DNA from: Sphingobacteriaceae bacterium | GTDB taxonomy: Bacteria; Bacteroidota; Bacteroidia; B-17B0; Aurantibacillaceae | DNA length: 64,000 nt | Assembly (NCBI GenBank): GCA_016709575.1 | Contig: JADJMM010000002.1 | Span: forward strand, 310,001-374,000 | Reading direction: 5' to 3' | Part shown: positions 9,135 to 17,316 of the stretch, one piece after another | Numbering within the stretch: position 1 is the stretch's first letter | How the letters are laid out: every line of letters starts with the position of its first letter | Notes under the pieces: model-generated | Told to the model about the DNA's origin: nothing | Databases searched by the model: none | The model's input: only the letters and a program-made list of their open reading frames with translations | Made by a program: the position numbers and the translations under genes

Positions 9135-11219
9135 ATGAATAAATTTTTACTAAGTAGTATTTGCTTTTTATTTGTTGCTAATTTTTATTCTCAGAATACG
9201 AATGAGAGCGTAAAAGGTTTAAAAAACGGGCAAACAACTCATCCTAATTACAATGACGTTGTTCAACAAAAAAATTCGGAGCAGAGAATTGAAAAAACAA
9301 AGTTCACAGAACCTAATTCTCAAAAAACGGCTGCGGTAACTGCAAATCGCTTTACGGGTTCTATGAGTGCGTTTGGTGTCTTATATTCAGAATCAAAACC
9401 ATTACAATATAACTCTTACGTAAATGCAATTAGTTTTATTCATCGCAAAAGTTCAACCTACATGCCTAACTTAAATGGGAATGCCGGTTCAATTGTTGGC
9501 ATGTATTCAACTAATACCGGCACTAGCTGGGATTCAACTTGTATTTGGGCCGACGCCTTAAACTATGGGAATAATCCTCAAGGTGGAATTTGGAATCCAT
9601 TAGGAAATACTAATATCTTAAATAGTTGGATGGCTGGTTGTGGACCAATTAATAATGGTTCAGGTTGGGTAGGAAATTGGTATGCTAGTAAACCATTGAA
9701 TACCGGAAGTAATAATACTCCGGGAACAGACCAACAAGCTCTTATCAATACAAGTTTACCTAGTTCGATGAAGCATGATTTTTCGCAATATTCATTTACA
9801 AATTTTGAAGGTGGTTTCGTTCGTTCTGTTGGAAATATTCTAAGCGATCCGAATGGCGTAACAAATGCAACTTTTGGTTTGCGTGGAGCTGCAATAGTGA
9901 AAGGGCAATTTAACGCAGGTGCTTTTATTTGGAGTGTTGATTCGTTTGTGCCTTGCGTAATGAATCGTTCTGATGGAAGTAAATATTTAAATAAAAAAAT
10001 TATTCAAGCCTGGAGTGAAAACGGAGCAACTGGTTATGTTATTATATTAGGAGTAAGATGTGGCGGAGCACCATGTTTTAAAAGCTATCAGCCAATTGTT
10101 TATAAAACAACAAATTTCGGCTCGTCTTGGGTTTTGTTACCGGCATACGATTTTTCAATCTTCAATCTTTTGTATGATAGAATGTATCCTATAAACACAA
10201 TGACTAATGTTGTTGTTCCATACTTTTCGAGTAACGAAGGAATAGATGCAACCGTGGATTTCACGGGTAATTTACATCTTGTGTGCACTGCTATAGGAGC
10301 ATATAGTTTACATAATGATTCATTGGACTATATCCGTACTCATGGATTTCAAAAGTACCGATATGGTTATGCAAGTAATTTCGACTTCCCGATAATTTAT
10401 GATTTTTCCACAACCAATACTGGTTCATGGAAAGGTATGATTGTAGATTCTATGGGGACAGAAGGTCCTTCAGGAACTAACGGACAACCTGGATATGCAA
10501 ATAATCCTTGGAGTGATGGCGCAGGTGCTAAAATGGATTTAAATGCGCGTATCCAAATTAGTCGTAGTAGTGATGGTAAAAAAATTTTCTATAGTTGGAC
10601 AGAATCGGATTCAACTTTTGTTGGTTTCAAATGGAATGCATACCCGGATTTAATGATGAAAGGTTATGATGTTACTACAAATAAACTCACTACACGATTT
10701 AACATTAGTGCAGGTATACTTACAGTAGATAATGAATCCTACTTTCATTATATGAGTCCAAAGGCTATATCGACAGGAACTACATCTTACGAAATTCCAT
10801 TTACAGTATCACATAACTTAACATATAATGGAGGTGCGGCTATAGATCATTTTTATTTAAAAGGGGCAACTGTTACGGCAAGTAATTTCAGTATAAATCC
10901 AATGCCGACTTCATTCTGGCCAATTTTTTCCAATTGCTCAACTGAAGTGACAGAGGAAAAAGCATCAATTAACTCTTTTAATATTATTCCAAATCCAACC
11001 TCATCAATTGCTTTTGCTTCTTTATTCACAAGTAAAACAGAATTGATAAGAATAAGTATTTACGATTATCTTGGTCGTTTAGTTGAAGATAAAAACATTA
11101 AAAGTAATCCCGGACAAAATAATTTTTCGATTGATTTAAGTGTTTATTCTAGTGGATTATATTTCATTACAATTGTAACCGATTCGTTTACTGAGACTAA
11201 AAAAATTATTAAAGAATAA
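9135..11219 (+). CDS. T9SS-secreted Asp-box-like exoprotein, paralog 1 of 3
   Basis: 694 residues: signal peptide (about 1-20, ANFYSQ), a low-complexity linker, then a large beta-rich domain with Asp-box-like motifs of the form S/T-T-N-x-G-x-S-W (YSTNTGTSWDSTCIW, YKTTNFGSSWVLLP) and RSSDGKKIFYSWTESDS, suggesting a sialidase/BNR-type beta-propeller. I see no clear arginine-triad or catalytic assignment, so an enzymatic role is not supported. The end is a type A sorting domain (FNIIPNPTSSIAFASL ... YSSGLYFITIVTDS ... KKIIKE), so it should be exported through T9SS and retained or released at the surface. It heads a tandem set of three; it has the most diverged sequence and an AT-rich codon usage like the neighbours. 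Confidence 0.8.
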   Translation: MNKFLLSSICFLFVANFYSQNTNESVKGLKNGQTTHPNYNDVVQQKNSEQRIEKTKFTEPNSQKTAAVTANRFTGSMSAFGVLYSESKPLQYNSYVNAISFIHRKSSTYMPNLNGNAGSIVGMYSTNTGTSWDSTCIWADALNYGNNPQGGIWNPLGNTNILNSWMAGCGPINNGSGWVGNWYASKPLNTGSNNTPGTDQQALINTSLPSSMKHDFSQYSFTNFEGGFVRSVGNILSDPNGVTNATFGLRGAAIVKGQFNAGAFIWSVDSFVPCVMNRSDGSKYLNKKIIQAWSENGATGYVIILGVRCGGAPCFKSYQPIVYKTTNFGSSWVLLPAYDFSIFNLLYDRMYPINTMTNVVVPYFSSNEGIDATVDFTGNLHLVCTAIGAYSLHNDSLDYIRTHGFQKYRYGYASNFDFPIIYDFSTTNTGSWKGMIVDSMGTEGPSGTNGQPGYANNPWSDGAGAKMDLNARIQISRSSDGKKIFYSWTESDSTFVGFKWNAYPDLMMKGYDVTTNKLTTRFNISAGILTVDNESYFHYMSPKAISTGTTSYEIPFTVSHNLTYNGGAAIDHFYLKGATVTASNFSINPMPTSFWPIFSNCSTEVTEEKASINSFNIIPNPTSSIAFASLFTSKTELIRISIYDYLGRLVEDKNIKSNPGQNNFSIDLSVYSSGLYFITIVTDSFTETKKIIKE

Positions 11220-11560
11220 TTTGCAAATACGAAATTTCTTTTGTAACTTAGATTATCCCATCCCCGGGACTGTTTATTAAAACCAAACTAGTTAGATTTA
11301 ATTTGTTTTAGGAATAAAAATTCATGACATTATTATGACAATTAGCTGTCTTTAAAGGACGCTTTTTAACAATTATAACTTGAATTTATTGGGTTCCTAA
11401 TCAATTTAGTTTAAAGAAAAGACACAGGAGTTTATACTATTAAAAAGGCATTTTAATGTTCTTTTTTAGTTATGAAACTGTTAAAAATCTTTTTTTTGAG
11501 ATTTAGCCTTTATTAGTATCTTTAGAAACTTAATTAAAAAACACAAATAAATAAAATAAC
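11220..11560 (+). promoter_or_regulatory. Intergenic region with probable promoter for the second Asp-box-like gene
   Basis: 341 AT-rich bases without an open frame. Near its end, a T-rich stretch ending in TTTG is followed about 18 bases later by TATCTTTA, one base from the TAnnTTTG consensus and roughly 45 bases before the ATG. I see no strong terminator for the preceding gene. Confidence 0.4.
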
Positions 11561-13645
11561 ATGAAAAAACATCTACTCATCGGAAGTGCGCTTTTAGTAG
11601 CTATTAGCGCGTTTTCACAGAATGGTAAGCTGACTAAGCCAAACGGCATTATTCAGATATCACCAAAAAAAATCGACTTTAAAGAAGGCGGGTCTACAAA
11701 CTCAACTACTTTTACAGGTCCGGTAAAAAAGGCTAAACCTGCAATTAACAGTAACCAAAAAGTATCTGCAGTTACAGTTAATATGTTTACAGGTTCTATG
11801 AACGTTTTCGGTTACATAGTATCACAATCAGATCCATTACAGTACAATCCAGGAGTTAATGCAGTATCATTTGTTGCGCGTAAAAACGGAACTTATACTG
11901 CATCTTCTAACAGTAACTCTGGTACAATTGTTGGTTTATATTCAACAAACTTAGGTTCTACTTGGAATGAGACTTGTTTGTGGGCTAATGGTGCAAATTT
12001 AGCACGTTACCCAAATGGTGGTATTTGGAATCCACTAGGTAACACTAACATCAACAATGCTTACATTGTTGGAGCTGGTCCTTACACAACTGGAAGCACT
12101 TGGGATGGTAACTGGTATGCAAGTAAACAAATTACAACTCCAGGTAACACAACTCCAGGTACAGATCAACAATCTGTAACAAACGCTTCTACTAGTCTTA
12201 AAAAGCATGAGTTTTCTCGTTATGCCTTTACAACTATTGATGGTGGTTTTGCACGTTCTATAGCACTTGTTGCTAACGACGCAAATAGTACAGCAGCTGG
12301 TCCTAGTGGATTTGGTATGCGTGGTGCTGCAATGGTAAAAGGTCAGTTTAACGCTGGTGCTTTTGTTTGGAGCGTTGACTCTTTCTGCCCTCCAGTAAAT
12401 TCTAACACAGCTGGAACTAAACTTTTAACAAGTACTCCTATTCAAGCATGGAGCGAAAACGGAGCAGTTGGATACGTGGTTCTTGTAGGTTCAAGAGCTG
12501 GTACTAATGCTCAAATGAGTGGTTACCAACCAATCGTTTATATCACTACTAACAGCGGTACAAGCTGGAGTTTATTACCTGCTAATGACTTTGCTAATCC
12601 AATTGATTTTAAAGGTGTTTGGGACCGTTTATATCCAATCAATTCTAACACAGCAATTATCTGCCCTAACTTTAGCGGTAGCGAAGGTTTTGATGCAACG
12701 GTTGATATTAACGGACAATTACACATAGCTACTATGACTTATGGTCACATTAGCACTCACGTTGATACTTTAGGATACAGAAACGTATTCGGAACTGAGC
12801 AATATTCTTATGGCAATACCGGTCCTTTTGATTACCCAATTATTTATGACTTCTATACAAAAACTTCTGGCGGTTGGGATTACCACATGGTAGATTCAAT
12901 GGGAACTGAAGGTCCTTCTGGTACTAGCGGACAACCAGGTTATGGAAGTAACCCTTGGAGCGATGGTTCTGGAGCGAAAATGGATTTAGATGCTCGTATT
13001 CAAATAAGCCGTACTCCTGATGGAAGTAAAATTTTCTATAGCTGGACAGAGTCAGATTCAACTGTTGCTGGTGTAAAATGGAATATTTATCCTGATATCA
13101 TGATGAAAGGTTTTGATGTTGTAGCTAAAAAAGTTACTCCACGTATGAACCTTACAATGGGTGTTGCTAACATGAACTCTGATGCTTATTACCAATACAT
13201 GAGTACTAAAGCGGCAAATACTGCAGGTTGTTATGAAATTCCGTTTACCATTACCCGTAACGCAACTCTTAATGGTGGTGTTAACGTTGATACTTGGTAT
13301 GTAAGCGGCGCTCAGGCTTGTCCTTCAAACTTTACATTAAACCCAATGTCTCCTAAAGGTTTAGGTGTTGGTGTTGCTAATGCTTCAACTGTTAATTTTG
13401 AAGTATTAAACTTCCCTAACCCAGCTAACGCTGCAACTACTATTGTTGTAGGTTTAAAAGATGCTTCAAACTTTGAAGTTGTTCTTTATAACTCAATCGG
13501 TCAAATGGTTGATACTTATAAAGTAAATGGTCAAGTTGGTTCAAACGAAATCAACATCGATTTAAGCAGCTTTAACTCTGGCGTTTATTTCTACAACGTA
13601 AAAGTTGGAAATTCAGTTGTAACTAAGAAATTAGTTATTCAATAA
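11561..13645 (+). CDS. T9SS-secreted Asp-box-like exoprotein, paralog 2 of 3
   Basis: 694 residues with the same plan as its neighbours: signal peptide (MKKHLLIGSALLVAISAFSQ), linker, beta-rich domain with Asp-box-like motifs (YSTNLGSTWNETCLW, YITTNSGTSWSLLP), the conserved block VDSMGTEGPSGTSGQPGYG, RTPDGSKIFYSWTESDS, and a type A sorting domain starting VLNFPNPANAATTIVV and ending VKVGNSVVTKKLVIQ. It is much closer to the third copy than to the first. It is followed by a hairpin terminator, so it is probably a single-gene unit. Codon choice is relatively enriched in preferred triplets (GGT, GCT, AAC), suggesting high expression (inference). Function unknown; exported repeat/propeller protein. 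Confidence 0.82.
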   Translation: MKKHLLIGSALLVAISAFSQNGKLTKPNGIIQISPKKIDFKEGGSTNSTTFTGPVKKAKPAINSNQKVSAVTVNMFTGSMNVFGYIVSQSDPLQYNPGVNAVSFVARKNGTYTASSNSNSGTIVGLYSTNLGSTWNETCLWANGANLARYPNGGIWNPLGNTNINNAYIVGAGPYTTGSTWDGNWYASKQITTPGNTTPGTDQQSVTNASTSLKKHEFSRYAFTTIDGGFARSIALVANDANSTAAGPSGFGMRGAAMVKGQFNAGAFVWSVDSFCPPVNSNTAGTKLLTSTPIQAWSENGAVGYVVLVGSRAGTNAQMSGYQPIVYITTNSGTSWSLLPANDFANPIDFKGVWDRLYPINSNTAIICPNFSGSEGFDATVDINGQLHIATMTYGHISTHVDTLGYRNVFGTEQYSYGNTGPFDYPIIYDFYTKTSGGWDYHMVDSMGTEGPSGTSGQPGYGSNPWSDGSGAKMDLDARIQISRTPDGSKIFYSWTESDSTVAGVKWNIYPDIMMKGFDVVAKKVTPRMNLTMGVANMNSDAYYQYMSTKAANTAGCYEIPFTITRNATLNGGVNVDTWYVSGAQACPSNFTLNPMSPKGLGVGVANASTVNFEVLNFPNPANAATTIVVGLKDASNFEVVLYNSIGQMVDTYKVNGQVGSNEINIDLSSFNSGVYFYNVKVGNSVVTKKLVIQ

Positions 13646-13663
13646 TACTTAATTCACTATAAT

Positions 13664-13697
13664 AAAAAACCCTCGGCTAACAAGTCGGGGGTTTTTT
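13664..13697 (+). terminator. Intrinsic terminator
   Basis: Stem AAAAAACCCTCG paired with CGGGGGTTTTTT (one T-G wobble), with a T run, 19 bases past the stop of the second Asp-box-like gene. Confidence 0.8.
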
Positions 13698-13767
13698 ATT
13701 TTAATAAAGTTGCATTATTTGAAGCGATTTTTTCTTACCTTTATTTCACTAACCAAATAATTTAAAC

Positions 13768-15871
13768 ATGAAGAAATATTTACTTTTTGGACCTGCATTC
13801 ATAGTAGCTATGAGTGCGTATTCACAAAATGCCCGTATGGTAAAACCAAGCGGTGTACTTGATACAAAATTAAAAAAGTACGATTATCCTGAACCTAGTT
13901 TATCACAAAGTTCAACTTCTACTTTCAACACACCAATTAAGAAAGCTAAAAACGTAGTTAAAACTAACATTAACGGTAAAGTTGCTAATGCAAATTTATT
14001 TACTGGTTCAATGAATGTTTTAGGTTACTTAGTTTCTCAACAAGAACCTTTAGGTTATAACCCAGCAACAAATGCAGTGAGTATGATTGCACGTAAGAGT
14101 ACTACTTATACTGCGTCATCAAACAGCAACTCAGGCACAATGGTTGGTTTATATTCAACTAACTTAGGTACTAGCTGGAATGAAACTTGTATTTGGGCAA
14201 ACGCTAACGATTTAGCACGTTACCCACAAGGGGGTATTTTTAATCCACTTGGAAATACAAATATTAATAATGCTTATTTCGTTGGTACTGGTCCCTTCAC
14301 TAGCTCTGCCGGCGGTTGGGGTGGTACTACAAATGGTAACTGGTATGCAAGTAAACTTATCACAACACCTGGTAACACTACTCCTGGAACTGATATGCAA
14401 TCTTCATATTACCAAGGTGGTTTCTTAAAAGGACATTACATGTCACGTAATTCTTTTTGTGCTATCGATGGTGGTTTAGTTCGCTCTATGGCTAACATCG
14501 TTGCTGATCCTGCAGGAACAACTAATGCAACATTCGGACTTCGCGGTGCGCTTTTAGTTAAAGGACAATTTAATGCAGGTTCTTTTGTTTGGAGTGTAGA
14601 TTCATTTATTCCTCCAGTTAACAGTAGAACTGATGGAAGTAAACTTATCGGTACCACTACTCCTATTGCTGCATGGAGCGAAAACGGAGCTGTAGGTTAC
14701 GTTATTATGTATGGTTCAAGATCCGGCACCCCATTAACTTCAATGAAAGGTATGCAACCAATTGTTTACATTACAACAAATAGTGGTGCAAGTTGGAGTT
14801 TATTACCGGCTTATGATTTCACATGTGAATTTAGAGGTTTAACTGATCGTCTATATCCACTAAACACAAACACAAATGTTGATTTGTGCTAACTTTAGTG
14901 GTAGCGAAGGTTATGATGCTACCGTTGACGTTAATGGTCAGTTGCACTTAGCTACTATGACTTATGGTCACTACTACAGTCACAACGACTCTTTAGGTTA
15001 CCGTTATGTTTTTGGAACAGAACAATATTCTTATGATAATTCTGGTCCTTTTGGTTACCCAACAATCTATGACTTTTATACAAAAACTTCTGGTGGCTGG
15101 GATTACCATATAGTAGATTCAATGGGAACTGAAGGTCCTTCAGGTGTTAGCGGACAACCAGGTTACGGAAGTAATCCATGGACAAGTGCTACTGCTAAAT
15201 ACGACTTAGATGCTCGTATTCAAATTAGCCGTACCGCAGATGGTCAGAAAATTTTCTATAGCTGGACAGAATCAGATTCTACTGTTACAGGTGTAAAATG
15301 GAATATCTATCCTGATTTACAAATGAAAGGTTATGATGTAGTAAATAAAAAAGTTACTCCACGTTATAACGTTACTTTAGGTACTACTAACATGAACTCT
15401 GATGCTTATTTTCACTATATGAGTGCTAAAGCCGCAGGTTCAAGTTCTGGTTGTATGACTGTTCCTTTTACAATTACAAGAAACGGAACATACAATGGAG
15501 ACGCACAAGTTGATACTTATTATATTGATAACGCTGTAGCATGTGCTGCAAGCTTTAGTATTAATCCACTGTCACCTAAACAATCTTGTATAACTGGTTT
15601 ACAAGAAAACAAAAATATAAATTTTGAAGTATTAAATTTCCCAAATCCTGCTAACGATGCAACTACAATTGTTGTTGGTTTACAAGATGCTTCGAATTTT
15701 GAAGTAGTTATTTACAATTCAATTGGTCAAATGGTTGATACTTACAAAGTGGCTGGTCAAACAGGTGCCAACGAAATCAATATCGATTTAAGCAACTTTA
15801 AGTCTGGTATTTATTTCTACAACGTAAAAGTTGGTGGTTCGGTTGTAACTAAAAAGTTAATCGTTCAATAA
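13768..15871 (+). CDS. T9SS-secreted Asp-box-like exoprotein, paralog 3 of 3 (one apparent frameshift)
   Basis: About 700 residues after repair of a single extra base near 14878-14885; without repair the frame ends after TNTNVDLC at 14892, while the next frame continues with ICANFSGSEGYDATVD, exactly as in paralog 2 (ICPNFSGSEGFDATVD). The plan is signal peptide (MKKYLLFGPAFIVAMSAYSQ), linker, Asp-box-like motifs (YSTNLGTSWNETCIW, YITTNSGASWSLLP), VDSMGTEGPSGVSGQPGYG, YSWTESDSTVTGVKWN, and a type A sorting domain (VLNFPNPANDATTIVV ... VTKKLIVQ) nearly identical to that of paralog 2. Likely surface-exported through T9SS; substrate unknown. The frameshift is probably a sequence error because the rest of the frame is fully preserved. 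Confidence 0.82.
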
Positions 15872-15891
15872 TAAATAATTCATTCATCATT

Positions 15892-15922
15892 AAAGCCCCG
15901 ACTATTAAGTTGGGGCTTTTTT
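15892..15922 (+). terminator. Intrinsic terminator
   Basis: Stem AAAGCCCCGACT / AGTTGGGGCTTT with a short ATTA loop and trailing T run, just after the third Asp-box-like gene. Confidence 0.85.
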
Positions 15923-16028
15923 ATTTGTTAAGTCCTTTAATTAACAAAAAGGGCGAATTATTAACACGGCTTCATTACTGACTAATTTTTAATAATATTT
16001 GCCTTGAACTAAACACAGGAAAAAGACT

Positions 16029-16379
16029 ATGTCGGAAGAATTTGAAAAAAACGAGAGTAATGATAGGAACAATGATAGCGATTTGTTCTCAAAAGCAGTA
16101 AGAGCGGGAAAGCGTACTTATTTTTTTGATGTGAAATCTACTCGTGGTAATGATTATTATTTAACCATTACCGAAAGTAAAAAACGATTTGGCCAGGATG
16201 GCAAATTTTTTTACGAGAAGCATAAAATATTTTTATACAAAGAAGATTTCGAAAAATTTATGGATGGTTTAAACGAAGCCGTTGATAATATTCGTGAAAA
16301 CGCACCTCCTATTTCATCGGTTTCAGAAAATGAATCCGGTGGTGAAAAGGATGTGAATTTTGAAGATTTAGGTAATTAA
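16029..16379 (+). CDS. DUF3276 / PUR-alpha-like nucleic-acid-binding protein
   Basis: 116 residues. An acidic, Asn-rich N-terminus (about 1-22) precedes a single PUR-type repeat: RAGKRTYFFDVKSTRGNDYYLTITE, then KHKIFLYKEDFEKFMDGLNEAVDNI. This matches the Bacteroidota DUF3276 family, which folds like PUR-alpha and binds single-stranded nucleic acid; a cytosolic RNA or DNA chaperone role is likely but not fixed. No signal peptide. The ATG at 16029 follows ACAGGAAAAAG, a possible purine-rich ribosome site, uncommon in this window. A perfect hairpin terminator follows immediately, so it is a single-gene unit. Confidence 0.88.
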   Translation: MSEEFEKNESNDRNNDSDLFSKAVRAGKRTYFFDVKSTRGNDYYLTITESKKRFGQDGKFFYEKHKIFLYKEDFEKFMDGLNEAVDNIRENAPPISSVSENESGGEKDVNFEDLGN

Positions 16380-16412
16380 AAAAAGCCCCGAAATAATTTC
16401 GGGGCTTTTTTT
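16380..16412 (+). terminator. Intrinsic terminator
   Basis: Perfect stem AAAAGCCCCGAAA / TTTCGGGGCTTTT with AATAA-type loop and poly-T, directly after the DUF3276 stop codon. Confidence 0.9.
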
Positions 16413-16477
16413 ATTCTGCATGCCGCTTAGCGGCAGCAGCACTTATGTTCTGCTAATTGTCTATTTATCTCTATAAA

Positions 16478-16509
16478 TTGCTTATTTGAATTAAAATGCT
16501 TTATTTTTG
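16478..16509 (+). promoter_or_regulatory. Bacteroidota-type promoter (TTG-21-TATTTTTG)
   Basis: TTG at 16478-16480 and a perfect TAnnTTTG (TATTTTTG, 16502-16509) are spaced 21 bases apart, 23 bases before the cupredoxin ATG at 16533. Both elements fit the -33/-7 promoter of this phylum. Confidence 0.6.
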
Positions 16510-16532
16510 TATATAACCTTAAACCAAATTAT

Positions 16533-17162
16533 ATGAAAAAAATCTACTTAGTTCTATTTATTTGCATTGCCTTTTTAGGTGTTAAATCAGCCACTTTTAC
16601 AGTTACCATCTTAGGCAACTCTTATTCTCCTTCAACATTAACAGTAAGTGTTGGTGATATGGTGGTAATACAAGCGAGTGGTTTACATCCTGCTAACCAA
16701 GTTACTTTTTCTCATTGGACTTCAGGTGTTACAACGCCAATGGTTGGTGGTTGGGGATCTTTATCAACGACGTTCACCTTTACAGCAACCACCGTTGGGA
16801 CTATATACTATTTATGTCAAACTCATGGACCTTTTGGGATGAAAGGTTCAATTACTGTTGTATCAGGTGTTGGCATTAACGAAACTGCAAATAACTTTTT
16901 AAACAGCTACAATTTATTTCCAAACCCCGCTACTAGTAACGTAAAAGTTAGTTTTGGTTTAACTGAAACTTCTACTGTAAACATTAAGTTATTTAACGTG
17001 GCAGGACAAGAAGTAAAAGTTTTTGTTAGCGATTTAAATTTAGTGGCTGATAATTACGAATACAATTTTGAACTACCACAAAGTATTGCTTCTGGAAATT
17101 ATTTTATTGAAGTAAGTTCAGGTAACCGCAAATCAATTAAAAAATTATTGGTTAGTAAATAA
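16533..17162 (+). CDS. Secreted cupredoxin (plastocyanin/azurin-like) with T9SS type A sorting domain
   Basis: 209 residues: signal peptide (about 1-19, FLGVKSA), a cupredoxin domain (about 20-112) and a type A sorting domain (about 125-209; NLFPNPATSNVKVSF ... SGNYFIEVSSGNRKSIKKLLVSK). The four expected type 1 copper ligands are present: His in SGLHPANQV, and Cys, His and Met in YYLCQTHGPFGMKG. It probably carries electrons or binds copper at the cell surface. A cupredoxin exported by T9SS rather than left in the periplasm is noteworthy. Its redox partner is not visible nearby. It has its own promoter and terminator, so it is monocistronic. Confidence 0.85.
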   Translation: MKKIYLVLFICIAFLGVKSATFTVTILGNSYSPSTLTVSVGDMVVIQASGLHPANQVTFSHWTSGVTTPMVGGWGSLSTTFTFTATTVGTIYYLCQTHGPFGMKGSITVVSGVGINETANNFLNSYNLFPNPATSNVKVSFGLTETSTVNIKLFNVAGQEVKVFVSDLNLVADNYEYNFELPQSIASGNYFIEVSSGNRKSIKKLLVSK

Positions 17163-17178
17163 CCTTACGGTTTTTTCA

Positions 17179-17215
17179 TAAAAAAAGCCCCGTCATACAA
17201 GTCGGGGCTTTTTTA
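17179..17215. terminator. Intrinsic terminator, probably bidirectional
   Basis: Stem AAAAAAGCCCCG / CGGGGCTTTTTT around TCATACAAGT, between the convergent cupredoxin gene and the minus-strand PD40/SPOR gene; T runs on both strands would serve either direction. Confidence 0.85.
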
Positions 17216-17316
17216 TAATTAACAAACAAACTATTAGTACACTGCTAAGCAGTACTTTTTGGATCTCTTAGTTATTGTTTTTTATTATAACAATAACCAC
17301 CTAAATCTCAAATCAA

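Noticed and set aside
9135..11219. Sialidase activity for the Asp-box-like proteins
   Set aside because: The Asp-box-like motifs are suggestive, but I cannot identify the arginine triad, nucleophile Tyr/Glu or acid Asp, so only a fold-level guess is kept.
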